This document shows, one piece after another, positions 8,493 through 17,210 of a stretch of 64,000 nt of DNA (positions are counted from its first letter, which is position 1; every line of letters begins with the position of its first letter). The notes beneath the pieces are model-generated. The model saw nothing but the letters and a program-made list of their open reading frames with translations, did not search any database and was not told the DNA's origin. The stretch comes from Siminovitchia fordii DSM 16014 = CIP 108821 (GTDB taxonomy: Bacteria > Bacillota > Bacilli > Bacillales > Bacillaceae_C): contig NZ_KB894687.1 of the NCBI RefSeq assembly GCF_000374565.1, positions 237,136-301,135 on the forward strand, read 5' to 3'. A program made the translations under genes and the position numbers.

Positions 8493-8825
8493 GCTTTGGA
8501 ATTAATTTGATATGTACTAAATCGCCAATACAACAATACAAAGATTCACGAAATAAAACCCACGTCAAGTCAGCTATTAGTTCCAAGTATGATTAGGAGA
8601 TCATACAATCGTTTTTCGAAACCGTAAAGAATGAACACTCTTCAGAAATTGGAGTCCCGGCAACACTACATCAATCGCTATTGATAGTGGATAGCCGGAA
8701 AGGAAAATAAAAAATATGCGCTCAACAAAGGCATTTGTGGGAACTGCTGATTAAAAAGTTGAGAGGTTAAATAAAATATATTTGTCGATAATGCAAATGT
8801 CCCCTCTTTGTGACATTTGTGCATA

Positions 8826-8845
8826 CCTCCCCGAAATGGGGAGGG
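8826..8845 (+). terminator. GC-rich hairpin, terminator-like
   Basis: CCTCCCC, GAAAT loop, GGGGAGG, then GCCTTTTC. No gene is recognised immediately upstream on the plus strand. Confidence 0.5.
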
Positions 8846-8897
8846 CCTTTTCATTTCTACAAGACAGTCTATCCAATCATTTCTCTTATATTTTAAG

Positions 8898-9500
8898 TAA
8901 CTAAACGTGAAGAAAAGTCCCCATTTTGTGTCCGAGTTCAAAAGAACGGTAACTAATCGTGAAGAAAGATTCCCGCTTTATGTCCGATTTCGAAAAACCG
9001 GTAACTAATGGAGAAGAAAGGTGCCCGTTTTGAGTCCGATGTCGAAAGAACGGTAACTAATGGAGAAAAAAGGTGCCCGTTTTGAGTCCGATGTCGAAAA
9101 ACCGGTAACTAATGATGAAGAAAGGTGCCCGCTTTGTGTCCGAATTCGAAAGAACGGTAACTAAAGGAGAAGCAAGGTTCCCGCTTTGTGTCCGAGTACG
9201 AAAAACCGGTAACTAATGGTGAAGAAAGATTCCCGTTTTGAGTCCCGTTTCGAAAAACTGGTAACTAAAGGAGAAGAAAGGTTCCCGCTTTGTGTCCGAG
9301 TACGAAAAACCGGTAACTAATGGAGAAGAAAGGTTCCCATTTTGTGTCCGAATTCGAAAAACCGGTAACTAATGATGAAGAAAGGTGCCTGCTTTGTGTC
9401 CGAATTCGAAAGAACGGTAACTAATGGTGAAGCAAGATTCCCGTTTTGAGTCCCGTTTCGAAAAACCGGTAACTAATGGTGAAGCAAGATTCCCGGTCAA
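8898..9500. repeat. Tandem array 2: 12 units of exactly 52 bp
   Basis: The block TAACTAA recurs at 8898, 8950, 9002, 9054 and so on to 9470 with no indels, although internal bases vary. Numbering each unit from its GGT, conserved blocks are GGTAACTAAT (1-10) and AAAGGTTCCCG (18-28), then TTTGTGTCCGA and a TCGAAAAACC end. 52 is not a multiple of 3 and the frames contain stops, so it is non-coding. The array at 25242-26073 has the same period and the same two blocks in the same register. Confidence 0.93.
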
Positions 9501-9565
9501 CACCGGGCTTTTATTATTCAAAAGGAATGATAAAATATAGAAAAAACTTTTAAATGGAGCATATT

Positions 9566-10018
9566 ATGGATATTCGAAAATTAAAATTACATGAAGAACC
9601 TCCAATGGCTTTATTGTTATTGGCTGATCCCTCTCAAAAACATGTTCAGGAATATGTGAAAAGAGGGGAATGCTATGTAGCCGAGGTTGAAAATCAAATC
9701 ATCGGGGTTTATGTACTACTTCCGACAAGGCCTAAAACGGTGGAATTGGTGAATATTGCAGTTGTGGAAAACAAGCATGGCAGAGGAATAGGGAAACAGT
9801 TATTAATGAATGCTATTCAAACAGCTAAATCAAAAGGATACAAAACCATAGAAGTAGGTACTGGAAATTCAAGCATAGGTCAATTGGCTCTGTATCAAAA
9901 ATGTGGTTTCAGGATTACTGGTATTGATATGGATTTTTTTATTAAACACTACCCAGAAGAGATTTTTGAAAATGGGATACAATGTAGAGATATGGTTCGG
10001 TTATCCCAATATTTGTAA
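9566..10018 (+). CDS. GNAT-family N-acetyltransferase
   Basis: 150 residues, one GNAT domain: a central strand VELVNIAVVENKHGRGIGKQLL carrying the acetyl-CoA-binding R/GxGxG-type motif near residue 80, then YKTIEVGTGNSSIGQLALYQKCGFRITG typical of motif B. The substrate cannot be read from sequence. The ATG at 9554 has no ribosome-binding site; the ATG at 9566 has GGAG 8 nt upstream and is preferred. It stands alone just downstream of array 2. Confidence 0.75.
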   Translation: MDIRKLKLHEEPPMALLLLADPSQKHVQEYVKRGECYVAEVENQIIGVYVLLPTRPKTVELVNIAVVENKHGRGIGKQLLMNAIQTAKSKGYKTIEVGTGNSSIGQLALYQKCGFRITGIDMDFFIKHYPEEIFENGIQCRDMVRLSQYL

Positions 10019-10327
10019 ATTTAAAAGAAAAACTTGTTTAACACATCTTCATAGTTTTTTACTATAGACGAGTCAGGCATTAAAGCAGTTCGATTGGCAA
10101 GGAATTAAATTAGGTACGAACGACCAACTAACCAGAAAAACTTTAATACAAACCAGCAGATGCTAATCAAAAAGTGGAATCAAACACTGTTTGGAGGATA
10201 TATAAGCTAGACGATTGGATACTGCACTTTCTGGTATGAGGGCCTGATATGGAATAGGCCCAATCCTGATCTCAGGATTAACACGTGCCGTGGCAAAGTA
10301 GGTCTGGACTGATGAGGGAATTAGGTA
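10019..10327. other. Intergenic, nothing recognised
   Basis: No open frame with a ribosome-binding site and no recognisable RNA. One short in-frame stretch (TIDESGIKAVRLARN, about 10060-10110) is bounded by stops and unassigned. Confidence 0.5.
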
Positions 10328-10334
10328 AAATAAA

Positions 10335-10360
10335 AAGCCCGCGTATTTGGCGGGCTTTAA
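10335..10360 (-). terminator. Terminator of the YmcC-like gene
   Basis: Stem AGCCCGC / GCGGGCT with a short AT loop; A-rich before and T-rich after, so usable in both directions. It lies about 30 bp past the stop at 10390 on the minus strand. Confidence 0.75.
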
Positions 10361-10389
10361 GTTTGAAAGATTTCGGAGTTTAACTATAA

Positions 10390-10932
10390 TTACTGCGCTT
10401 TAGCCTTTTTCGGCCAAATAAAGTTGGAAATAGCGATAAGGAAATCAATACCCAGAATAAGGGACCATAATTTCCAAAAGTCACCTAATACTTGAGTTCG
10501 AGAAGGATCGTTAATAAAGTAAATCAATCCTTGCAAAAAGATGCTTCCAATAATATAGGCAATTACATGCTGTCCCCAACTTTTAAAATAATGCTTCGCA
10601 TAATCAAAGCCGTATCGCTTTTGTGGTTTTGGACCTTTCTTCATAACATAATAAAGAAAGTGTTCATCTGCCCATTTAATCATACTTTTTCCAAACGCCA
10701 CTGAAACTCCTATATAAATCGCGGCAATGGCATGTGCTTTTGTAGCAGTAGCGCCCCGGTAAAGGTCTATACTTGTCGTGATTAGCAGAAGAAGATCAAT
10801 TACTGGAGTCAAAGCTAGAAAAAATAAACCGAGTTTTTCTAATCTTAAAAAATATCGAGTTACTAGACCTAGAATAATAAAGACCCAAAATCCAATTTCA
10901 CTTGCGACGATCATCCAAGCTACGAGATTCAT
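10390..10932 (-). CDS. ymcC: YmcC-like integral membrane protein
   Basis: 180 residues with about five hydrophobic segments (for example WMIVASEIGFWVFIILGLV, LGLFFLALTPVIDLLLLI, IAYIIGSIFLQGLIYFI, LWSLILGIDFLIAISNFIW). It resembles Bacillus YmcC, an uncharacterised inner-membrane family. The ATG at 10932 has GAGGT 6 nt upstream; codons further upstream have none. Monocistronic, function unknown. Confidence 0.6.
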   Translation of the reverse strand: MNLVAWMIVASEIGFWVFIILGLVTRYFLRLEKLGLFFLALTPVIDLLLLITTSIDLYRGATATKAHAIAAIYIGVSVAFGKSMIKWADEHFLYYVMKKGPKPQKRYGFDYAKHYFKSWGQHVIAYIIGSIFLQGLIYFINDPSRTQVLGDFWKLWSLILGIDFLIAISNFIWPKKAKAQ

Positions 10933-11266
10933 AGAAGACCTCATTTCTACATATTCCAAAGTTACTATTAATTTTAATGATGACAAACCTTACAAGACTT
11001 TGCCTTTCAAGAAAAAGTTGCCCCTTCTTGGGTAAGAGCAGGAGGATCTTTTGCTGGAAATCCAAACGTCCGTTGAGACGGTTTTAAAAATTGGATTTAA
11101 CCTCAATTATCATATGGGATAGCAACCTGCTGTAGCTGCTAAGTAATCTAAACATAAGAAACAATCCCGATTAACCCTAAGGACTCATAAAAAAATCATG
11201 TAATCCGCTGGTATGACTACACAAAATACGAAGCTGTTGAAAAGTTGCCTACTTTATTTGCCTACT
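10933..11266. other. Intergenic, nothing recognised
   Basis: A short inverted repeat around 11057-11100 (TTGGATTT / AAATCCAA arms) is visible. No gene is supported. Confidence 0.4.
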
Positions 11267-11695
11267 TTATTGAAGTTCTAAATGGATTATTGGATAAGGG
11301 CGACCAGCATCATCTGTCGGGTCTTCACTGATAATCGAAAACCCATTTTTCAAGTAGAAACTTTTCGCATTCAGATTGTCTTTATTCACATCAACGGTTA
11401 TCACATTATAAACGTCAATTAATGCCTGAAGAATTTGTTTTCCATAACCTTTTCCAGTCTTATTAGATTTTAAAAATAACATTTCTAAGTGATTTTTATT
11501 TACAGCTGAAAATCCAATTAATGAACTGTCAACATACTAAAGCTGGACATCAAGTTGGGGTAGATATAAGGAGATTTCTCTTTTAATATCTTGTTTATCA
11601 TTAAAGCTTAGAAAACTTTGAGTAGCTGTTACAGATTTTTCCCGAATATTTATTATATCTTCATAATCATCAGATATTGCTTTTCGGTTATACAT
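11267..11695 (-). pseudogene. GNAT acetyltransferase broken by one nonsense codon
   Basis: A continuous minus-strand frame of 142 codons runs from ATG 11695 (GAGGAGATT ribosome-binding site) to the stop at 11267, interrupted only by a TAG at 11537-11539. Before it: MYNRKAISDDYEDIINIREK and so on to LPQLDVQL. After it: YVDSSLIGFSAVNKNHLEMLFL, KTGKGYGKQIL and NLNAKSFYLKNGFSI, i.e. the acetyl-CoA motif and the typical GNAT C-terminus. A Lys or Gln codon to TAG change is the likely lesion. The fragment after the TAG has no credible ribosome-binding site. Confidence 0.75.
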
Positions 11696-11884
11696 ATAAT
11701 CAATCTCCTCATTTTTTTACTATCACGCTCCTTTATTGAATTTATCCTAGGATTATAATGGTGTATTTCCAATCCTCATGTTTGTACATTTTAATGACTC
11801 TTTTCAATTTAATTGATAATTTAGCTTCCTTTTTATATTAGAGGAGGTAGCGAATATTTTCAATAATAAATAGGCCCGGGGCTG

Positions 11885-12135
11885 ACCTGACTTTAACTGT
11901 GAGCGTCCAAATGCAACAACCGATCCCAGTCACCGGTATGGCTGCCCATGTGCAAAAAAGCCGCTTCCCACAGTTCTTTGTTACTAGGTATTTCGATCCG
12001 GTTTTTTTCTGAGAAAGCTTTGAAGTACGTGTTCAAAATATGTTAATATGATCAAACCAGTGTGTAAAAATATTGGTTTTCTCATTGGCTAAAAATATAT
12101 GTCTTGCGATACGTCTGCCATCTGAAATATTCATT
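11885..12135 (-). pseudogene. Frameshifted relic of an unrecognised gene
   Basis: From an ATG near 12133 the minus strand reads MNISDGRRIARHIFLANEK...HWFDHINIF then a stop. A second frame continues as TYFKAFSEKNRIEI...LWEAAFLHMGSHTGDWDRLLHLDAHS and ends with TAA. The two pieces read like one small protein with a frameshift. I do not recognise the family. Confidence 0.4.
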
Positions 12136-12171
12136 ATGAAGATGACAAACGGATATGAAACCAGAAACAAG

Positions 12172-12605
12172 GTTGCCTAGAAATGCAAAAGAAGGCATAC
12201 TATTTATGTTGATTATGTCAATCATTTCAGTTAATACTATCGCTCCCATTATTATAGGGTTGGAACGCGGCTTTTAATTTAGATACATTAAAGCTTATTC
12301 TGATTAATGTGGGTTAAGGTCATTTTAGCAGTAAGGTTAGTTGCGGGACCGATTGTTGGAGATGCTCCCTAAACTCGAGGGACAGACCGATTTAACGCCA
12401 GAGTATTATTAAATATTTTATTAACTATCCATTATTGGTACTTGGGGTGGTTCGAAACAAATTAGCTTGGAATCGTTTAAGAACTTTCTTCATCTTTGGT
12501 CTAGAAACTTTGGTGTAGCATTTTGGATAAAATTAATCGTCGCACAGCCGATCGCAAGATTTGCAAAACAACTACATGCAAGCCGATGCGAAAAACTGAG
12601 AGTGT
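12172..12605 (+). pseudogene. Decayed DUF2798-like membrane protein
   Basis: Plus-strand pieces in different frames resemble a two-domain DUF2798 protein: LPRNAKEGILFMLIMSIISVNTIAPIIIGLERGF then stop, a middle piece with RLVAGPIVGDAP, and a final piece NFGVAFWIKLIVAQPIARFAKQLHA. Several frameshifts and stops separate them. Assignment rests on the PRNxKEG start and the xGPIxx repeats and is moderate at best. Confidence 0.5.
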
Positions 12606-13091
12606 AAATACTTAAAACACTAAATAAACAGGCTTCCTTTTTTATAAAATTGGACTCATTTTGATCAATCTTTGTTCAAAATGTGTTCTTTTCATGTGCC
12701 GCAAATCACGTTTTTAAACAAAATTAACCAATTGCAGGAATAGAATGTGATCAATAATTGAAATTGAAGTAAAGCTTGATTATATAGCTGAATTATCGGC
12801 TTGAGAGTCCACATATCTAACCATCCCCAAAGATGGATGCCTTTGGGGCATAAGTAAAACTCGAATTCCTATGGTCGAGCAACTACTGAAATTCAAAGAG
12901 TCAGTCTGTAAGAACTGTGATGTCGTTGATGGCTTCCAGGTAATATGATATATGGTCAATGCCGTATCATAATGTGTTCACAATCACTCCAGGTCGTTGC
13001 AAGTGGAATATTTATGTGGATTCAGGTTTGGGGATTAAATAAAAGTGAAATGTCAATAATGTATAATGCTCCCCATATGCATCTGCACGTC
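12606..13091. other. Intergenic, nothing recognised
   Basis: AT-rich sequence without a supported frame, between the DUF2798-like relic and the terminator at 13092. Confidence 0.4.
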
Positions 13092-13118
13092 CCTCTCAAT
13101 TAGAGAGGGATTTTTTAT
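13092..13118 (+). terminator. Terminator-like hairpin upstream of the His-rich gene
   Basis: Stem CCCTCTC / GAGAGGG with a short loop, followed by ATTTTTTATT. No intact gene ends just upstream on the plus strand, so it probably terminated a lost gene or acts as a leader element. Confidence 0.65.
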
Positions 13119-13224
13119 TAAAAAATCCTCATTTCTATCAGACAATTCATCCAGTCATATACGGAACTCTACAATATATTAATAACGAGTCGGCCGGCTT
13201 AAATCATTAAGAGGAGAGATGTAA

Positions 13225-13422
13225 ATGTCGTTTGAACATGACTTTGTTGGCGGCGAAAGAGAAAGACGGAGAAGGCGGCGGGAAAGGTTAGTTTGTAGAT
13301 GTCGAGAAGTATGGGATTGGGACTGGGATGATTGTGATCACGATCACCATCACCATCACCATCGTCATCATCATGGTCGCGAGCGATTCATTTGCCGCTG
13401 CAGAGAGAGACACGACGACTAA
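13225..13422 (+). CDS. Arg/His-rich small protein with two CRCRE motifs
   Basis: 65 residues with strong bias: an Arg-rich stretch (ERERRRRRRERL), motif VCRCRE, an acidic aromatic stretch (WDWDWDDCDHD), a poly-His tract with 11 His in 14 residues, then ICRCRERHDD. The flank repeats as ERLVCRCRE and ERFICRCRE. Cys and His could bind metal. The ATG has a good ribosome-binding site (GAGGAGAGATGTAA) and a terminator follows the stop within 15 bp, so this is an intact transcription unit. It may be a spore-coat-like or metal-binding protein; that is inference only. Confidence 0.65.
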   Translation: MSFEHDFVGGERERRRRRRERLVCRCREVWDWDWDDCDHDHHHHHHRHHHGRERFICRCRERHDD

Positions 13423-13431
13423 TTAAAAACA

Positions 13432-13455
13432 GGCCCGGCGCTGACCGGGCTTGTT
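13432..13455 (+). terminator. Terminator of the Arg/His-rich gene
   Basis: GCCCGG, loop CGCTGA, CCGGGC then TTGTTAT. The same hairpin occurs inverted at 18463-18484. Confidence 0.75.
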
Positions 13456-13458
13456 ATC

Positions 13459-13704
13459 ATGGTATGTGCGATGCCAGAACCAAATGGGCAAAGTTGGCAT
13501 AGAGTTGAAAAAGGATGCTCAACCTGTAACGAAAAAGATTTAGAGGATTTCAAACAAACGATGATTAATTTAATATTGAGTAATTCTCAACTTAATCATA
13601 ATGATGAAACATTAAACTTAAACAATGAGGGAGAAATTAAGAATATAGCACATAAAGAGGCCCCGCCAAAGGATTACAATAATCTACATAACGAGCTTAA
13701 GTAA
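13459..13704 (+). CDS. Doubtful hypothetical ORF
   Basis: 81 codons, hydrophilic, Asn-rich second half, with WHRVEKGCSTCNEKD near the start. It begins within 5 bp of the preceding terminator and has no ribosome-binding site at its first ATG. It may be a fragment of a longer gene whose 5' end was replaced by the His-rich cassette. No family recognised. Confidence 0.3.
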   Translation: MVCAMPEPNGQSWHRVEKGCSTCNEKDLEDFKQTMINLILSNSQLNHNDETLNLNNEGEIKNIAHKEAPPKDYNNLHNELK

Positions 13705-14042
13705 AAAAACTGAGGAGTCACTTATATAGATTTTTCACTTTGAGAATTTATCACAAACGGGAAAATCTGAAGTAAAGATCCCCTTTGAAATTAAGTATTG
13801 TGAACCAGGGTTATCCTGCATATTGAAGAATTAACTTATAATGCTTAAAAGACCTGATATTATTATAGAGGGAGGATTGCGTTGGCTTTGAAACAAGTAT
13901 ATAAAACTACTAAAAATCTTAACGGAATCCCCAGTTAAACGTATTTCAGGTCGCGGCGGATTAAAAAAGTATTCATCCCCTTCAATTACGCCATAATAAT
14001 TTTGAATACTAAGAAGTGAAAAAACAGAAAAAAGGTGCTGTT
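13705..14042. other. Intergenic with a truncated start
   Basis: AGGGAGGA at 13869-13876 precedes a TTG at 13882 opening only 17 codons (ALKQVYKTTKNLNGIPS). In the next frame VKRISGRGGLKKYSSPSITP continues to a stop, suggesting a small frameshifted relic. Nothing else is recognised. Confidence 0.35.
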
Positions 14043-14052
14043 ATGCTGTTAG

Positions 14053-14667
14053 ATGATTATATATAAGATGTTCCCTACTTTAAAAATCAAACCACCACTT
14101 TTTTATAATTGGACTTCAGGTATTCGATTTGAGTTGGGTAACCCTAAAGAACATAATGAAGTAAATTACATGAAACGTGTTTATTTCCGTTCCTTATCTC
14201 TATTCAGAAGACTACACTCGGCTAATGATGAAATTTTTATTGTAGCTGATATTCATCATGATAACGAAGTTTTTAGATGGCGTAAAATAAAGATATTTAA
14301 GCACTATATAAAATCCAAAGAAGCTTTATTCAGGCTACAACATCAAACTATTCCTTATGTTTTTGAAGATGTGTATGACAGAATAGATTATTACACCCAT
14401 AAATATATACTTAAATGTAATGTTTCTGATGTAAAATATTCTCAATTGATAAAGGCAATCTGCAATCATGATATGGATATAAAACCAAAAATTCATCATG
14501 ATGTATTTTTTATCAACATCACTAAAGGAACAATTTTTCATGTTTATGACGACAGAGGTTGTGACGTTATTGCATCCAGTAAAGAGTCAATTAGGTATTT
14601 GTATGAAGAATACAATGATTGGATCTTAAAATACGATAAGGCAGCCATTGATGAACTATTTCAATAA
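14053..14667 (+). CDS. DUF3885-family protein, 5' end frameshifted
   Basis: The frame encodes PPLFYNWTSGIRFELG near the N-terminus and a conserved C-terminus FFINITKGTIFHVYDDRGCDVIAS...LYEEYNDWIL, which match DUF3885, a family of unknown role common in Bacillus. The natural start is probably the ATG at 14043, which has AAAGGTG upstream and reads MLLDDYI, then a stop. Removing one T near 14064 would join it to KMFPTLKIKPPLFYNW. The frame from 14053 has no ribosome-binding site, so the gene may now be silent. Confidence 0.6.
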   Translation: MIIYKMFPTLKIKPPLFYNWTSGIRFELGNPKEHNEVNYMKRVYFRSLSLFRRLHSANDEIFIVADIHHDNEVFRWRKIKIFKHYIKSKEALFRLQHQTIPYVFEDVYDRIDYYTHKYILKCNVSDVKYSQLIKAICNHDMDIKPKIHHDVFFINITKGTIFHVYDDRGCDVIASSKESIRYLYEEYNDWILKYDKAAIDELFQ

Positions 14668-15317
14668 CATTCACAATCAGAAACTTTAGTTTCACAACAA
14701 TTGTGCTGTATTCGGCAGACTTTTTTAGGAGTGATAATTTTGACAGTTCATCAATATTGCTTCAAGCAGGGAGATTCCAACTGGTGATTTTGGACAAACC
14801 CGTAGGACACCAAAGTTGATTTTTTTGGTATATCAGTATGGGATTTAGATGGTTATGGTGAAATAAGAGGGAAATTTTCCAATCCTTTTGTGTATCATCT
14901 GGGTTGTCGTAATACCAGAAAGTGTCATAGAAATTTTTTTAAATGAAAACCTTTTTTGAAAGTTGGACAGTATTCAACGATCGGGCATTTTTATAAAGAT
15001 AAAGGTTAGGTGGAAGCTCAATTGAAAAAAAATAATGAGCATCAAATGTCGGCTTTACTCAATTCAGACCAACGGGTGTAAAGCATGAATACTTGGTTGA
15101 TTTGCAAAATAAACAGGTAACCGGAACAGTTTCATACAATGATAAAATTCATATGACTGTTCTTGTGGATTTAAAGTTTGATAAAGTGGATGTTGAAGGA
15201 AGTCTTAAAGAGCTAAAAGGAATTTCAATGGATAAGGAATCCTATATAAGAATGTTTGCGAGAGAAGCAAAGTTCTTTGTTGACAAACAATATTTCGAAT
15301 CCCAAGGAATACTTTGA
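14668..15317 (+). pseudogene. Frameshifted relic(s) of unknown small genes
   Basis: Two plausible coding pieces on the plus strand. Around 14812-14945 one frame reads KVDFFGISVWDLDGYGEIRG...FVYHLGC then stop. From about 15039 another reads NVGFTQFRPTGVKHEYLVDL...VLVDLKFDKVDVEG and ends at 15317 with FFVDKQYFESQGIL. Neither has a normal start with a ribosome-binding site. They look like remnants of one or two immunity-like or housekeeping small genes. The family is not recognised. Confidence 0.35.
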
Positions 15318-15555
15318 GCAGTTTAAATAATTCCTTATTCAAATAATGGGGGGTTTGTGACTTTTCCTTAAACATTGACAGTATGTAAAGCATCGTTTCC
15401 CTTTACATCTTCGTTTTTCATCTATATTTGGTTCCATTGATAGATTCAGTCTAATTGTAAAAGTTCTGCTATCGGGCGCGTATTGGGTAATCGGATAATC
15501 GTGAGGAAACCTCAAAAAGCTTCCTAATTGAACATACAGAAAAGGAGAATGTATC
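15318..15555. other. Intergenic before the DUF2200 gene
   Basis: No gene supported. AAAGGAGAA at 15540-15548 is the ribosome-binding site of the next gene. Confidence 0.4.
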
Positions 15556-15906
15556 ATGACCAAACATAAGATTTATACAATGAGTGTCGCAAGTGTCTAT
15601 CCCCATTATGTTACGAAGGCGGAGAAAAAAGGGCGTACGAAAACAGAAGTCGATGAAATCATTCGTTGGTTAACAGGGTATAGTCAGGAAGAGTTAGAAG
15701 CGCAACTGGAAAAAAAGACAGACTTTGAGACCTTCTTTGCGGAAGCTCCCCAATTGAACCCTTCTCGGACCTTGATCAAAGGTGTGGTCTGCGGTGTTCG
15801 GGTGGAAGACATTGAAGAACCAACTATGCAGGAAATTCGCTATTTGGATAAGTTAATTGATGAGTTGGCAAGGGGAAAAGCCATAGAGAAGATTTTGCGG
15901 GGATAA
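15556..15906 (+). CDS. DUF2200 family protein
   Basis: 116 residues; the start [42 protein letters not shown] and the later [28 protein letters not shown] are characteristic of DUF2200, a conserved uncharacterised family. Soluble, no signal peptide. A clear AAAGGAGAA ribosome-binding site lies 7 nt from the ATG. It is an intact singleton among decayed neighbours. Confidence 0.82.
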   Translation: MTKHKIYTMSVASVYPHYVTKAEKKGRTKTEVDEIIRWLTGYSQEELEAQLEKKTDFETFFAEAPQLNPSRTLIKGVVCGVRVEDIEEPTMQEIRYLDKLIDELARGKAIEKILRG

Positions 15907-16292
15907 TAATAAAGATTCTGTTTCCAGAAAATAGCGTCTTAAATTATCTGGGCGCTTTTCAGGAATGGGATGGGGATCTTTTTATGTATTGGGCCATATT
16001 CATGAATAACAGATTAGACAAAAATTGTACTAAAGCAAATGGTGCAGGTTAGTTTGACAAGAACAAAAGAACACAGATCATATAATTCATCTGTGTTCTA
16101 AAGGTTTTTGAGCACTACTTTGATTAATCCCTATTCTTATCCCAAATCAACCCCCAGTTTGTATGCAGGTTTTTGTGTTAAAGGGAACGTTAATGCTCTG
16201 ATACATTCAAGAACACGCATATCTAGCTTTTGAAGATCCTCAAAGTTGCCATAGTTATGCCGCCTGAAGTTTGATTATTTTTTTCGCATTAA
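15907..16292. other. Intergenic with hairpins and a relic
   Basis: Contains a perfect 11-bp-arm hairpin (AGAACACAGAT / ATCTGTGTTCT, 16069-16099) that could terminate either strand. On the minus strand a frame ending with a stop at 16137 reads NYGNFEDLQKLDMRVLECIRAL then TQKPAYKLGVDLG, probably the C-terminus of a lost gene. No start is found. Confidence 0.4.
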
Positions 16293-17204
16293 TTATTGAG
16301 ATGAAGAATGGCTAGGATGGTTCTGTTCTTCTTGGCTATCTTTGATAACGATTAAGACCCCAAAGAGAATTAAAACAGAACCTATCCAAAAGGTTATACT
16401 AATCGTTTCACCTAGTATTAACCATCCTAATAATGTTCCAACAACGGGTTGAAAGAAAAAGAAAACTCCCCCACTAGAAGCATTTAGCATCTGTAATCCA
16501 CGATTCCATAATAGAAATGCGATAGATGTCGATATTACACCCAAATACATTAATCCTCCCCAAATGGTGGGATTAATGAGATCATTTAAATCAATTTGTG
16601 GCAGCTTTGGTATAACAAAAGGAGTTAGAACAACAACAGCGATTAAAGCAGCATGGGCCGTAACAACAATTTGCGAATAATCACTAGGCAGACGCTTTAT
16701 GAGTACGGACATTAACGCCCATGTTAATGCTGCTATAATAAGTGATACTCCACCAAGCGTGCTAGACACATTAATATCATCAATTCCAACAATGATAATT
16801 ACACCAATAGTGGCTAAACTAACTGAAATAGCCTTCTTTGAACTTAAACGTTCTTTAAGGATTAAACTAGCAAACAAAACCATAAAGGCTGGTGTTGTAG
16901 ATGTTATAATAGCCCCCATTTGTGCAGTGGAAAGCATTGTACCTGTTTCTTGAGTAACAATGGAAATGACGTACCCAATAATTGCAATAGCAATTATAAT
17001 GCCAAAGTGATGTCTTTTAATTCGCCAATTCTGTTTAGTGACCAGTCCAATTATAACTAATGCAACAAGTGCTATTAGATATCGCATCCATACAAGTTCT
17101 AATGGTGGTATGACTGCCACTACTACTTTAACGACAACATACATACCTCCCCAGATACTCGAAGCTAATATTAAATATAAGGAACCAATAAGTGTATTTT
17201 TCAT
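16293..17204 (-). CDS. EamA-family (DMT) transporter
   Basis: 303 residues, ten predicted hydrophobic segments in two five-segment halves, as in drug/metabolite exporters. The first half includes SSIWGGMYVVVKVVV and the EamA-typical PPLELVWMRYLIALVAL. The second half includes GGVSLIIAALTWALMSVLIKRL and FFFFQPVVGTLLGWLILGE. The substrate (amino acid, metabolite or drug) cannot be deduced. The ATG at 17204 follows ACGGAGGG. A structured leader with a short ORF lies immediately upstream (17211-17346) and may control translation. Confidence 0.85.
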   Translation of the reverse strand: MKNTLIGSLYLILASSIWGGMYVVVKVVVAVIPPLELVWMRYLIALVALVIIGLVTKQNWRIKRHHFGIIIAIAIIGYVISIVTQETGTMLSTAQMGAIITSTTPAFMVLFASLILKERLSSKKAISVSLATIGVIIIVGIDDINVSSTLGGVSLIIAALTWALMSVLIKRLPSDYSQIVVTAHAALIAVVVLTPFVIPKLPQIDLNDLINPTIWGGLMYLGVISTSIAFLLWNRGLQMLNASSGGVFFFFQPVVGTLLGWLILGETISITFWIGSVLILFGVLIVIKDSQEEQNHPSHSSSQ

Positions 17205-17210
17205 TTTTGT

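Larger units (their letters stand above)
7918..8897. other. 1 kb without a supported gene
   Basis: No coding frame with a ribosome-binding site and plausible composition was found. It contains a terminator-like hairpin (GCACC / GGTGC then TTTTTATTTTT, about 8368-8395), a long inverted repeat at 8448-8492 (arms around TTTTGCATGATTA), and a second GC-rich hairpin (CCTCCCC / GGGGAGG) at 8826-8845. The 29 bases at 8852-8880 recur at 13130-13158. Probably degraded sequence between islands. Confidence 0.5.

Noticed and set aside
10492..11035. Plus-strand frames opposite the YmcC-like gene
   Set aside because: Shadow frames of a well-supported membrane protein gene, without ribosome-binding sites.
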